64,000 bases of DNA from Methanolinea sp. (GTDB lineage: Archaea; Halobacteriota; Methanomicrobia; Methanomicrobiales; Methanospirillaceae): NCBI GenBank assembly GCA_030055515.1, contig JASFYI010000003.1:62001-126000 (forward strand), in the 5' to 3' direction. Under the pieces are notes generated by a model that was given only the letters and a program-made list of their open reading frames with translations, ran no database searches and had not been told where the DNA came from. The first letter of the stretch is position 1; each line of letters starts with the position of its first letter. The translations under genes and the position numbers were made by a program. Shown here one piece after another: positions 42,431 through 51,126 of the stretch.

Positions 42431-43648
42431 ATGTACATGTACAGTCTCGTGTGTGTCGGGTGCGGGGCCACGTATCCCCCCGACGAAGTCGTCTATTCCT
42501 GCGGGCGTTGCGGCCACCTCCTCTCGGTGGAGTACGATCTCGACGAGCTCGACGTCGAGAGGGGCGCGTGGGAGAAGAGGCCCCTCTCCGTCTGGCGCTA
42601 CAGGGAGCTCCTCCCGGTCTCGATTCCCCCGGTCACCCTGCGGGAAGGGGGAACCCCCCTCTACCACCTCCCCCGCATCGGGCAGGAGATCGGGGTGCCG
42701 GAACTCTACGCGAAGCACGAGGGCATGAACCCCACCGGGTCCTTCAAGGACAGGGGGATGACGGTGGGCGTGAGCATGGCCCTCCAGCTGGGGAAAAACT
42801 CCGTCGCGTGCGCGAGCACGGGGAACACCTCGGCGAGCCTCGCGGCGTACGCCGCAAAGGCGGGGATCCCCGCCGTCGTCCTCCTCCCCGCCGGGAAGGT
42901 GGCGCTCGGGAAGGTCGCGCAGGCGCTGATGCACGGCGCCCGCGTGCTCTCCATAAGGGGAAACTTCGACCGGGCACTCGAGATGGTCCAGGAGCTCTGC
43001 ACCACCCACGGCCTCTACCTCCTCAACTCGGTGAATCCCTTCCGGCTCGAGGGGCAGAAGACCATAGGATTCGAGGTGCTCGACCAACTAGGGTCCGTTC
43101 CTGACAGGGTCGTCCTCCCCGTCGGGAACGCGGGGAACATCTCCGCGGTCTACAAGGGGTTCCGCGAGCTCCTTGCGCTCGGTCTCCTCGACAGGATCCC
43201 CATGATGACCGGGATACAGGCCGCGGGCTCGGCACCGGTCGTGAGGGCGATCCGGGAGGGTCTCCCCGCCGTGGAACCTGAACCCCGTCCCGAGACGGTA
43301 GCCACCGCGATCCGGATCGGCGCGCCCGTGAATGCCGAGAAGGCGCTCGTCGCGATCAGGGAGACGGGCGGGTGCGCGGAGGCCGTGACGGACGACGAGA
43401 TCCTCGCGATGCAGCGGGAACTCGCGCGGAAAGAGGGGATCGGGGTGGAACCTGCCTCCGCCGCGTCTGTCGCGGGGGTGAAGAAACTCGCCGAGGCTGG
43501 CGTGATAGGGAGGGACGAGACGGTCGTGTGCGTGGTGACCGGCCACCTCCTCAAGGACCCTGAGACAGTGATACGCCAATGTCCCGCACCTGTCGAGATC
43601 GACGCGGACCTGCCCTCCTTGCTCTCTGCGCTGCGACTCTCCTCGTGA
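42431..43648 (+). CDS. thrC: Threonine synthase
   Basis: The 405-residue PLP enzyme begins with a zinc-ribbon (CVGCG ... CGRCG, residues 8-28). The PLP lysine is K106 in NPTGSFKDRGM, then CASTGNTSASLAAYAAKAG and the phosphate loop VGNAGN. It converts O-phosphohomoserine to threonine. The ATG at 42431 matches the zinc-finger start; upstream codons are low-complexity. The next gene starts inside its 3' end. Confidence 0.93.
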   Translation: MYMYSLVCVGCGATYPPDEVVYSCGRCGHLLSVEYDLDELDVERGAWEKRPLSVWRYRELLPVSIPPVTLREGGTPLYHLPRIGQEIGVPELYAKHEGMNPTGSFKDRGMTVGVSMALQLGKNSVACASTGNTSASLAAYAAKAGIPAVVLLPAGKVALGKVAQALMHGARVLSIRGNFDRALEMVQELCTTHGLYLLNSVNPFRLEGQKTIGFEVLDQLGSVPDRVVLPVGNAGNISAVYKGFRELLALGLLDRIPMMTGIQAAGSAPVVRAIREGLPAVEPEPRPETVATAIRIGAPVNAEKALVAIRETGGCAEAVTDDEILAMQRELARKEGIGVEPASAASVAGVKKLAEAGVIGRDETVVCVVTGHLLKDPETVIRQCPAPVEIDADLPSLLSALRLSS

Positions 43649-44208
43649 TCCAGTCGCTCGCCGCGGACGTGGCGGAGTTCCGGATCCTCCCGAACGGGAC
43701 AGCGTACACCGCGTCCCTCGACCTTTCCGACGCGACGGGCTACGAGTTCTCCGAGCCGGGCTTCCTCGGGGAGATGGTCCCGTTCAGGCCGCAGAACGTC
43801 ACCCTCGCGGGGGACTGTTCGCCGTGCACGTTCACGTGGAAGGGAGATTCCGCGATCCGGTTCCCGCGGGGGAACTACACCCTCTCTTTCCAGGGGCCGG
43901 TCCGCGACCGGGACTTCCTCGCCGTCTTCGATCGGCCACGCCGCGTCTCCGTTGTCCTCCCGCCCGGGTTCGACGCGAGGAACCCTGCCCTCGGCGCGGT
44001 CAGCCCCGGCGCTGCCGTCTCGACCCTGCCGGACGGGGGGCTTTCGATCTCGTGGAACGCGACGAGGGTCGCGGAAGTCAGGTTCTACGAGAGGGAACGC
44101 GAGGAGCTCCTCTTCCTCTTTGCCCAGTTCTGGGTCGTCGTCGCACTCGTGATGCTCGCCCCGTTCCTCCTCACGCGGGGGAATCCCCCGAGAGGACCGC
44201 GCGGATAG
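43579..44208 (+). CDS. DUF5803-like exported membrane-anchored protein
   Basis: The 209-residue product has an N-terminal hydrophobic signal (about residues 11-29) and a beta-rich ectodomain with N-glycosylation sites and a Cys pair (CSPC). The pattern VSVVLPPGFDARNPALG ... W, then RFYEREREELLFLFAQFW, leads into a C-terminal membrane helix. This resembles the DUF5803 group of methanogens and haloarchaea. It overlaps threonine synthase by 70 bases in another frame and ends 38 bases inside the convergent response regulator. Function unknown. Confidence 0.7.
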   Translation: MSRTCRDRRGPALLALCAATLLVIQSLAADVAEFRILPNGTAYTASLDLSDATGYEFSEPGFLGEMVPFRPQNVTLAGDCSPCTFTWKGDSAIRFPRGNYTLSFQGPVRDRDFLAVFDRPRRVSVVLPPGFDARNPALGAVSPGAAVSTLPDGGLSISWNATRVAEVRFYEREREELLFLFAQFWVVVALVMLAPFLLTRGNPPRGPRG

Positions 44209-44572
44209 CCTCGTCCAGCCTTTGCATCTGGAATGGCTTAGGGACCACGGCGGAAAACCCGAGTTCCCTGTACCGCGAGACGATCGGGTCGTCGGTAAAA
44301 CCAGTCGTGATGATCGCCCTCACGCCCGGGTCGATCGCCTTCAGCAGGCGCAGCGTCTCGATCCCGTCCGGGCCCGACTTCACGGAGAGGTCGAGGATGA
44401 CGACCGCGAAGGGATCGCTTTCCCGGAGCGCCCTCTCGTAGGATTCCCTCGCGGCCTCCCCGTCGGCAACGACCTCTGCGCGGTACCCGAGCCTCGCGAG
44501 GTATATTTTCACGATCTCGCGTATGCCCTCCTCGTCGTCCATGAAGAGAACACGCGCGCCCGAAGCATTCAT
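44171..44572 (-). CDS. Stand-alone response regulator receiver domain
   Basis: The 133-residue protein is a CheY-like receiver without an output domain. It has acidic D12/D13 (MDDEEG), phosphoacceptor D61 (ILDLSV), T89/T90 (IITTGF) and K112 (PKPF). Such single-domain regulators are common in methanogens and act through protein contacts or phosphorelays. No histidine kinase is encoded within the window, so its partner is elsewhere. A short GC hairpin (44598-44612) lies in its leader region. Confidence 0.92.
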   Translation of the reverse strand: MNASGARVLFMDDEEGIREIVKIYLARLGYRAEVVADGEAARESYERALRESDPFAVVILDLSVKSGPDGIETLRLLKAIDPGVRAIITTGFTDDPIVSRYRELGFSAVVPKPFQMQRLDEAIRAVLSGDSPA

Positions 44573-44597
44573 TCCACTCTCGGGAATGTGCGGGATA

Positions 44598-44612
44598 CCC
44601 CCGTAGAGGGGG
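44598..44612. terminator. Hairpin and T-run downstream of the por operon
   Basis: Arms CCCCC/GGGGG with a GTAGA loop lie between porB and the response regulator gene. Nearer porB, 44625-44640 is a poly-A tract, which reads as a T-run on the minus strand (AAATTTTTTATT). The T-run suits termination of the por transcript; the hairpin would be in the response regulator leader. Confidence 0.4.
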
Positions 44613-44635
44613 TTGGTGCCCCGGAATAAAAAATT

Positions 44636-45532
44636 TTATTTCTTCACAGTGATGTCGATTCCAAACCTCTCCGCGTTCCTGTCCGCGATGGCCTGTATCT
44701 TTGCGATCTCCGCGTCGTTCCTCTTGGGGGTGAAGAGGTGCCGGAACCTCCTCTGCTGCGAGAGGTACTCCTCGACGGGTTTCCTCGCGACCTTCTTTGC
44801 GCGGGTAAGCTGCCCGTTCTCCATCTCGAAGATGACGAAGAGCCCTGTCTCGACCGCGAGCCTCGCGATCGCGAGTGTCTTTTCGCCCTCGAAACCCCAG
44901 CCGGTGCAGCAGGGCGCGTGGACCTGGACGTAGCAGGGCCCCTCCGTGTCGAGGGCTTTTTTTACTTTCTTCTTCAGGTCGGGGATGTACGCGATCGAGG
45001 CCGTCGCGACGTAGGGTGCGCCGTGCGCCGCGAGGATTGACGGGAGGTCCTTCTTCGGCCTGCGGTTCCCCGTCGAGCACCTCCCCGCCGGGCTCGTCGT
45101 CGTGCTCGCGTCGTAGGGGGTTGCCCCGGACCTCTGGATCCCGGTGTTCATGTAGGCCTCGTTGTCGTAGCAGATGTACACGAAGTCGTGGCCGCGCTCG
45201 AACGCGCCCGAGAGGCAGAGCATCCCGATGTCGAAGGTCGCCCCGTCCCCTCCGAGGGCGATGACCTTCTCCTTCCTCCCCTGCTTCTTGAGCGCCGCGG
45301 ATATCCCGGATGCGACGGCCGCGTTGTTCTCGAAGAGCGAGTGGATCCACGGGACTCTCCATGCAGTCTCGGGGTAGGGAGTGGAGAATACCTCCATGCA
45401 CCCAGTCGCCGAGACGATGATCGTGTCCGGCCCCGCCGCGTCGAGGATGGCGCGTGCCGCGAGTGCCGCGGCGCACCCCCCGCACGCCCTGTGCCCGGCC
45501 TCGAAGAGGGGACACTGTTCTTCTCCCGTCAT
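44636..45532 (-). CDS. porB: Pyruvate synthase (pyruvate:ferredoxin oxidoreductase), beta subunit
   Basis: The 298-residue subunit binds thiamine diphosphate through [10 protein letters not shown] ... DNEAYMNTG. It carries the Cys residues of the beta-subunit Fe-S cluster ([11 protein letters not shown] near the start; APCCTGW later). With PorA, PorC and PorD it reductively carboxylates acetyl-CoA to pyruvate using reduced ferredoxin, the main entry of carbon into biosynthesis in methanogens. The ATG overlaps the porA stop by four bases. Confidence 0.95.
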   Translation of the reverse strand: MTGEEQCPLFEAGHRACGGCAAALAARAILDAAGPDTIIVSATGCMEVFSTPYPETAWRVPWIHSLFENNAAVASGISAALKKQGRKEKVIALGGDGATFDIGMLCLSGAFERGHDFVYICYDNEAYMNTGIQRSGATPYDASTTTSPAGRCSTGNRRPKKDLPSILAAHGAPYVATASIAYIPDLKKKVKKALDTEGPCYVQVHAPCCTGWGFEGEKTLAIARLAVETGLFVIFEMENGQLTRAKKVARKPVEEYLSQQRRFRHLFTPKRNDAEIAKIQAIADRNAERFGIDITVKK

Positions 45533-46686
45533 TTCAGGACCTCCTCGCGGAGACCGTAGAAGATGTCTCCTTTCCCTTCCATTGCCATCTTGACGACCGA
45601 TTTCACGTCCTTCTTGGCCACGTCCCTCCCCCCGAGCGCAATCACGTAGTCGAGGACGGGGATGTTGCTCCCGTAGAGTGCATCCCTCACCTCGAGGGCC
45701 ACTGCCCCCTTCGACCCAAGGGAGATATTCTTGTCGAGGACGGCGACGGCCGAGACGCCGGAGAGTGCCTTCCTGATCTCCTCGGCGGGGAACGGCCGGA
45801 ATGCCCGTATCTTGAGGAGCCCCGCTCTCGTCCCTTCTTTCCTCATCTCGTCGATCGCGTCCTTCACCGTCCCGCAGATGGACCCCATGGCGACGATCGC
45901 GCAGTCCGCGTCGTCCATCCGGTACTCCTCGACGAGTCCCGAGTAATCCCTCCCGAACATCTCGCCGAACGCGCGGCCGGCCTCCTGTATCACCCGGGCC
46001 GATTCCCTCATCGCCCTGTCGATCTGGTACCTGAATTCCATGTAGTAATCGGGGGAGGCGAAGAGACCGATGGAGATCGGGTCCTTGCTGTCCAGCTTGT
46101 GGACGGGCTTGTAGCGGGGGAGGTAGCTGTCGACCTGCTCCTGCGTGAGCATGTCCACCGGCTCGTACACGTGGGAGAGGATGAACCCGTCGAAGCAGAC
46201 GAACGCCGGGAGGAGGACGCGGCTGTCCTCCGCGACCCTGTAGGCGATGTAGTGGAGGTCGGTTGCCTCCTGGCAGTCCTCCGCGTAGAACTGGAGCCAG
46301 CCCGAGTCGCGCAGCGAGATGGAATCCTGCTGGTCGTTCCATATTGAGAGGGGCGCGCCGAGCGCCCTGTTCGCGATGGACATGACGACGGGGAACCGTA
46401 ACCCCGCGGTGTTGAAGCAGACCTCGAACATCAGCGCGAGACCCTGTGAGGTCGTGGCCGAGTAGACGCGCGAGCCCGCCGCGGACGCCCCGAGGCAGGC
46501 AGAGAGGGCCGAGAACTCGCTCTCCACGGTGATGTACTCCGCGTCCAGCGTGCAGTTGGCGACCATCTCGGCGAGGGCCTCCACGATGTGGGTCTGCGGC
46601 GTGATCGGGTACGCGGCGACGACGTCCGGCCTGCACATCCGGACCGCGTGGGCCACGGCGTGCGACCCTTCCATGATCTCCATCAT
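45529..46686 (-). CDS. porA: Pyruvate synthase, alpha subunit
   Basis: The 385-residue subunit has [28 protein letters not shown] at the N-terminus (pyrimidine-binding domain), [25 protein letters not shown] and the DKNISLG segment, all typical of PorA. It starts one base after the porD stop. Confidence 0.95.
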   Translation of the reverse strand: MMEIMEGSHAVAHAVRMCRPDVVAAYPITPQTHIVEALAEMVANCTLDAEYITVESEFSALSACLGASAAGSRVYSATTSQGLALMFEVCFNTAGLRFPVVMSIANRALGAPLSIWNDQQDSISLRDSGWLQFYAEDCQEATDLHYIAYRVAEDSRVLLPAFVCFDGFILSHVYEPVDMLTQEQVDSYLPRYKPVHKLDSKDPISIGLFASPDYYMEFRYQIDRAMRESARVIQEAGRAFGEMFGRDYSGLVEEYRMDDADCAIVAMGSICGTVKDAIDEMRKEGTRAGLLKIRAFRPFPAEEIRKALSGVSAVAVLDKNISLGSKGAVALEVRDALYGSNIPVLDYVIALGGRDVAKKDVKSVVKMAMEGKGDIFYGLREEVLK

Positions 46687-46687
46687 C

Positions 46688-46948
46688 CTACTTCTCCTCC
46701 TTCTGCATCTCGATGGCCTCGCCGGCGCACTCCTCGGCGCACAGGCCGCATCCCTTGCAGTAATCGTAGTCCGGCTCGAAATACCCCTCCGCGGTCTCCA
46801 CGATGCACCCTTCCGGGCATATCTGGACGCAGAGCCTGCACTTCGTGCACTTTTCGCGCGAGAAGACGGGGCGGAACGTCCGCCAGCTCCCCGTCCTGTT
46901 TGCGCGGGACGTCCCCGGCCGCGAGGAACACCCTAGCCCGAGCGCCAT
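46688..46948 (-). CDS. porD: Pyruvate synthase, delta (ferredoxin) subunit
   Basis: The 86-residue protein carries two [4Fe-4S] motifs: CTKCRLCVQICPEGC and CKGCGLCAEECAGEA (the usual Pro after the fourth Cys is Ala in the second). It passes electrons between the catalytic subunits and ferredoxin. Confidence 0.93.
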   Translation of the reverse strand: MALGLGCSSRPGTSRANRTGSWRTFRPVFSREKCTKCRLCVQICPEGCIVETAEGYFEPDYDYCKGCGLCAEECAGEAIEMQKEEK

Positions 46949-46951
46949 TTC

Positions 46952-47503
46952 CTACGCCACCCCCTTCACGAACTCGTACGCCTCGCGCGCTGCCGCGATG
47001 TTCTTCTCGGCCATTTCCCCCTTGAACCTCCCGCGGATAGCCTCCTCGAGTGCCCCGAGGCTTATCTCGCCGCTCGCCGCGGCGAATGCACCCATGAGGG
47101 TCGTGTTGGTGATGGGAACGCCGAGGTGTTTCAGGGCGATGCTCGTCGCGTCCAGCGTGATCACCCTCACTCCCGGGGGAACTTTCGTCTTCAGGGGCTT
47201 CTCGGTGTTCACGATGACGATTCCCCCGGGCTTCAGGCCCTGGAAGACATTGACGTCGGCGATGAGCGTGCTGTCCTGGACGATGATGTAGTCAGGCTCG
47301 TAGACCTGGCTCCGCAGCCTGATCTTCTTGTCGTCGAACCGGACGAATGCCTGGACAGGGGCTCCCCTCCTCTCCACGCCGAATGCGGGGAACGCCTGCG
47401 CGTAGACGCCGCCCGCAAAGGCCGCCACGGCGATCAGTTCCGCGGCCGTGACCGATCCCTGTCCGCCACGACCATGAATACGCAGCTCGCGCAAGGAAAT
47501 CAC
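46952..47503 (-). CDS. porC: Pyruvate synthase, gamma subunit
   Basis: The 183-residue protein begins RELRIHGRGGQGSVTAAELIA, the classical gamma-subunit glycine motif, and has NTTLMGAFAA near the C-terminus. It heads the operon (porC-porD-porA-porB, the standard methanogen order). A/T-rich TATA-like sequence (47508-47535) lies close upstream of the GTG, suggesting a short-leader or leaderless transcript. Confidence 0.94.
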   Translation of the reverse strand: MISLRELRIHGRGGQGSVTAAELIAVAAFAGGVYAQAFPAFGVERRGAPVQAFVRFDDKKIRLRSQVYEPDYIIVQDSTLIADVNVFQGLKPGGIVIVNTEKPLKTKVPPGVRVITLDATSIALKHLGVPITNTTLMGAFAAASGEISLGALEEAIRGRFKGEMAEKNIAAAREAYEFVKGVA

Positions 47504-47553
47504 TGTATCATTTTACATTATTAATCATAATAAAATGGTGCGATTCGGTCGTT

Positions 47554-48435
47554 TCACCGCTGTACCGGGATCCCGAGGACCGAGTCCGCGCCGCGGGAGA
47601 AGACCTCCCTTGCGATGAGCGAGAGGCCATCCGCGGCGCACCACTCGTCGTAGATGGCAACGTCCCTCCCGAGGAGCGCTCCGACGCCCTCCCCCACCGC
47701 TGCAGCCATGCTCCCCGCGACGGCGACCCGGGCACGGGGGGCGAGGAGGAGGAGGGCCGCGCATTCCATCGCGGCGAAGAGGGCGAGCGCGGGCAGCCTC
47801 TCCCCCGGCGGGAGCGTGTGGTTCACGCCGGCCTGCAGGAACGCCTGGTTCGCCGTGATCTCCCCGCGGTCTATCCTCCGGATGGCATCCACGTCGAGTG
47901 CGCCGTGTTCCGTCCCCGGGGCAAAAATGCAGGCATCGATGGCGCCGACGATCCTCCCTTCCCGCACGAGGAGCGTGACGGTGTTCGAGCTCACGTCCGA
48001 GACGACCACGTCGGGGCCCAGGTCACGCGCCACGAGGTAGGCGATGCCGACCTTCTCGGGGCTCGCCTGGTGCGAGTAGACCCTGAAACGGGGATCCGTC
48101 GGGGACCCGCGGTGGAGGCCGGGGACCGCGACGGCGGGAACCCCGCTCGCCGCGATGACGTCAAAGACCCGCGTCCCGCCACCCGTGTGTTTCCCGGCAC
48201 CTTCCCTGCTGACGACCCCCCTGTGGGAGAGTCTCCCCACGGGGGTGATGGCCGAGAAATTGTCCCCCATCGAGTAGGAGAGCGCGATTCCCTCTATCTC
48301 CCCGACAGGGCAGATTGCCCCGATGTCCTCGAGCGTGAAGCGGACGGCGTCCCCCCTCGGAACCTTGAACCTCGGCCCGCCGGGCCCCGCGGAGAACCTG
48401 ATCGCCGAGGTCCCGTGGTCGATCCCGATGAACAT
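47554..48435 (-). CDS. Methanogenesis marker protein 12
   Basis: The 293-residue protein begins MFIGIDHGTSAIRF, an ASKHA-type phosphate-1 motif. It continues with ALSYSMGDNF, VSDVSSNTVT and AGSMAAAVGEGV, matching the marker-12 family found essentially only in methanogens. The fold suggests an ATPase or sugar-kinase-like activator, like those that prime Fe-S or corrinoid enzymes; the exact role is unknown. It lies just upstream of the por operon, with a separate promoter region between. Confidence 0.9.
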   Translation of the reverse strand: MFIGIDHGTSAIRFSAGPGGPRFKVPRGDAVRFTLEDIGAICPVGEIEGIALSYSMGDNFSAITPVGRLSHRGVVSREGAGKHTGGGTRVFDVIAASGVPAVAVPGLHRGSPTDPRFRVYSHQASPEKVGIAYLVARDLGPDVVVSDVSSNTVTLLVREGRIVGAIDACIFAPGTEHGALDVDAIRRIDRGEITANQAFLQAGVNHTLPPGERLPALALFAAMECAALLLLAPRARVAVAGSMAAAVGEGVGALLGRDVAIYDEWCAADGLSLIAREVFSRGADSVLGIPVQR

Positions 48436-48477
48436 AACACTACTCCTTTACGTGGGAGAACCAAATATTAGGGTATT

Positions 48478-49407
48478 ATGGCCTGCGTCGTGACGGGGGG
48501 TGCGGGATTCATCGGCTCGCACCTCGTGGACGCTCTCGTGGCCCGCGGGGAGCAGGTCTGCGTCATCGACTCGCTCGTGACGGGATCCGAGCGGAACATC
48601 GCGGGCCACATCGCGGGGGGGAGGGTCCGGCTCGTGAGGGAGGATCTCCTCGGGGACGGCTGGCAGGACTGCCTCTCCGGGGCAGAGAGGGTGTGGCACC
48701 TCGCGGCCGATCCCGACGTCCGGGCGGGCGCGCTCTCCCCGGAGTCGCAGGTCCAGAACAATATCCTCGCGACGTGGCGTGTCCTCGAGGCGATGCGCGC
48801 GGCCGGGGTGCCCGAGATCGCTTTCACCTCGACGTCCACGGTGTACGGGGACGCGAGGATTATCCCGACGCCGGAGGATTACGCTCCCCTCGAGCCCGTT
48901 TCCGTGTACGGGGCGACGAAACTCTCCTGCGAGGCTCTGATATCCGCGTACTGCCATAGCTTCGGGATGAGGTCGTGGATATTCCGGTTCGCAAACATCG
49001 TCGGGGCGAGGAGTTCCCACGGCGTCATCCACGACTTCATCAGGAAACTCTCCGAGAACCCAAAGAGGCTCGAGATCCTCGGCGACGGCAGGCAGAAGAA
49101 GTCGTACCTCGAGGTGACGGCCTGCGTGGAGGCGATGATCTACGCGGCCGACCACTCCTCGGGAACCGTGAACACCTTCAACATCGGCTCGGAGGACTGG
49201 ATCGACGTCCGCACGATCGCGGACCTCGTCGCCGAGGGCATGGGTCTCTCCGGTGTCGAGTACGTGTTCACCGGCGGGGAGCGCGGGTGGGTGGGCGACG
49301 TCCCCCGGATGCAGCTCTCGGTCGAAAAGCTGAAGGCGCTCGGGTGGCACCCGCCCCTCGGGTCGCGGGAGAGCGTAAAAAAGGCAATCTCTGCCATACT
49401 GGAGTAG
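48478..49407 (+). CDS. NAD-dependent sugar epimerase/dehydratase (extended SDR)
   Basis: The 309-residue protein has TGGAGFIGSH at residue 5, TSTSTVYG and the catalytic SVYGATKLSCE (YxxxK), with RFANIVG and EVTACVEAMIYA. These features fit UDP-glucose or UDP-N-acetylglucosamine 4-epimerases and UDP-glucuronate decarboxylases. It is only about a third identical by eye to the epimerase at 5.3-6.2 kb. It starts a three-gene run with the export protein and phosphoglycerate mutase. Confidence 0.88.
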   Translation: MACVVTGGAGFIGSHLVDALVARGEQVCVIDSLVTGSERNIAGHIAGGRVRLVREDLLGDGWQDCLSGAERVWHLAADPDVRAGALSPESQVQNNILATWRVLEAMRAAGVPEIAFTSTSTVYGDARIIPTPEDYAPLEPVSVYGATKLSCEALISAYCHSFGMRSWIFRFANIVGARSSHGVIHDFIRKLSENPKRLEILGDGRQKKSYLEVTACVEAMIYAADHSSGTVNTFNIGSEDWIDVRTIADLVAEGMGLSGVEYVFTGGERGWVGDVPRMQLSVEKLKALGWHPPLGSRESVKKAISAILE

Positions 49408-49410
49408 AGG

Positions 49411-49878
49411 ATGGACGTCGTCTCGGCCCTCGTCGTCGTGGTTCTCGGTGCGCTCCCGTTCTTCGAGGCGCGGTACGCGATCCCCCTCGCCATCCTCTAC
49501 GGCTTTCCCCCCGCGACCGCGTTCGCGCTCGGCATCGCGGGCAACCTCCTCCCCGTCGTTCCCCTGCTCCTCCTCCTCGACCCCGTCTCGGGATGGCTCC
49601 GCGCCCGTTCCCGCGCGATGGACAGGTTCTTCTCGTGGCTCTTTTCGAGGACGGGGCGCCACGAGGCGATGGTGCGGCGCTACGGGGCTCCCGCCCTCTT
49701 CCTCTTCGTGGCGATGCCGGTCCCCGTCACGGGCACGTGGACCGGCTGCGCCGCGGCCTTCGTGTTCCGGGTCCGTTTCAGGGACGCCCTCGCGGCGATA
49801 GCAGCAGGGGCAGTGGTGGCGGCCCTCATCACCACCCTCCCCGTGCTCGGGTTGATGGAACTCTTCGGGGGAGCGTGA
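49411..49878 (+). CDS. Small multidrug-export-family membrane protein
   Basis: The 155-residue protein has about four hydrophobic helices. It begins with LGALPFFEARYAIPLAILYG, typical of the small 'multi-drug export' (COG2426) family, and later has GAPALFLFVAMPVPVTGTWTG. The family name is historical and substrates are not established. It begins 4 bases after the epimerase stop. Confidence 0.85.
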   Translation: MDVVSALVVVVLGALPFFEARYAIPLAILYGFPPATAFALGIAGNLLPVVPLLLLLDPVSGWLRARSRAMDRFFSWLFSRTGRHEAMVRRYGAPALFLFVAMPVPVTGTWTGCAAAFVFRVRFRDALAAIAAGAVVAALITTLPVLGLMELFGGA

Positions 49879-49885
49879 AGGGGAG

Positions 49886-51058
49886 ATGGGAGAGAAAAAG
49901 TTCGTCGTGGTCGTGGGCGACGGGATGGCCGACGAGCCCCTCGACGAGCTCGGGGGGGAGACTCCCCTCGAGCACGCTCGGACTCCCCACATGGATTCCA
50001 TCGCGCGCGAGGGGTGCTGCGGGATGCTCCGCACGATCCCCCCCGGCTGCGAACCCGGCTCGGACATCGCGAACCTCTCGATCCTCGGGTACGACCCGAG
50101 GGTGTACTACACCGGGAGGGGACCCCTCGAGGCCGCGAGCATGGGGATACCGCTCGGGCCGTCCGAGATTGCATACCGGTGCAACCTCGTCACGATCACG
50201 GACGGGATCATGAGGGACTTTTCCGCCGGGCACATCTCGAGCGCGGAGGGGGCAGCCCTCCTCTCTGCCCTCGGGGAGAGGGTCAGGCCGGCCCGCCTCT
50301 TCCCCGGCGTGAGCTACCGGAATGTCCTCGTCGTCCCCGGCGCCCGCGGGGCAAGGACCGTCCCTCCCCACGACATCGTGGGCCAGGAGATCGCGCCCCA
50401 CCTCCCGGCCGGCGAAGACGCGGGAGTCCTCCTCTCCTGCATCGAGGCTTCCGCGCGCGTGTTCGACGGCCACCCCGTCAACCTCTCCCGGGTATCGCGC
50501 GGCCTTCCCCCCGCGACCCACGTCTGGCCGTGGAGCGGCGGCCGCACCCCCAGCCTCCCCCCGTTCGAGGAGAAGTACGGGGTGCGCGGCGGCATGATCT
50601 CGGCGGTCGACCTCCTGCGGGGTATCGCGCGGTGCGCGCGGATGGAAGTGATAATCGTGCCTGGCGCGACCGGGTACCTCGACACCGATTACCACGCGAA
50701 GGCCCGCTACGCGCTCGACGCGCTCCGCCGGCTCGACTTCGTCTACGTCCACGTCGAGGCCCCCGACGAGGCGGGGCACCTCGGCAGCCTCGAGGAGAAG
50801 ATCCGGGCAATAGAGAGGCTTGACGGGATGATCGGCGAGATCCTCCGCGGCTGCAGGGCGCGGGTCGCGGTCCTCCCCGACCACCCGACACCGCTCCGGA
50901 CGCGCACGCATTCCGCCGAGCCCGTCCCGTTCGCGATCCTCGGTGCAGGGCGCGACGGGTGCCGCTCCTTCTGCGAGAGGGAGGCGGCCTGCGGCTCGCT
51001 CGGCACCCTCGACGGTCCACGGTTCCTCTCCCTCTTCCTCGGCGCCGAGGGTCCCTGA
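49886..51058 (+). CDS. apgM: Cofactor-independent phosphoglycerate mutase (archaeal type)
   Basis: The 390-residue alkaline-phosphatase-superfamily enzyme has VVGDGMADEPLDELGGETPLEHA, EPGSDIANLSILGYDP (nucleophile Ser region), TGRGPLEAASMGI, HVEAPDEAGHLG and LPDHPTPLRTRTHS, the metal-ligand stations of ApgM. It interconverts 2- and 3-phosphoglycerate in gluconeogenesis and glycolysis. GGGAGATG precedes the start, 8 bases after the previous stop. Confidence 0.93.
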   Translation: MGEKKFVVVVGDGMADEPLDELGGETPLEHARTPHMDSIAREGCCGMLRTIPPGCEPGSDIANLSILGYDPRVYYTGRGPLEAASMGIPLGPSEIAYRCNLVTITDGIMRDFSAGHISSAEGAALLSALGERVRPARLFPGVSYRNVLVVPGARGARTVPPHDIVGQEIAPHLPAGEDAGVLLSCIEASARVFDGHPVNLSRVSRGLPPATHVWPWSGGRTPSLPPFEEKYGVRGGMISAVDLLRGIARCARMEVIIVPGATGYLDTDYHAKARYALDALRRLDFVYVHVEAPDEAGHLGSLEEKIRAIERLDGMIGEILRGCRARVAVLPDHPTPLRTRTHSAEPVPFAILGAGRDGCRSFCEREAACGSLGTLDGPRFLSLFLGAEGP

Positions 51059-51126
51059 CCGCGGCGGGGACGCGGACCCCCCCCCAAAAGGCTTGTATGG
51101 GACGACACCCACCTGCCCATGGTGAC

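Noticed and set aside
43579-43648. Frameshift joining threonine synthase and the downstream exported protein
   Set aside because: Threonine synthase is full length without it and the downstream product has its own signal peptide; this is a simple overlap.
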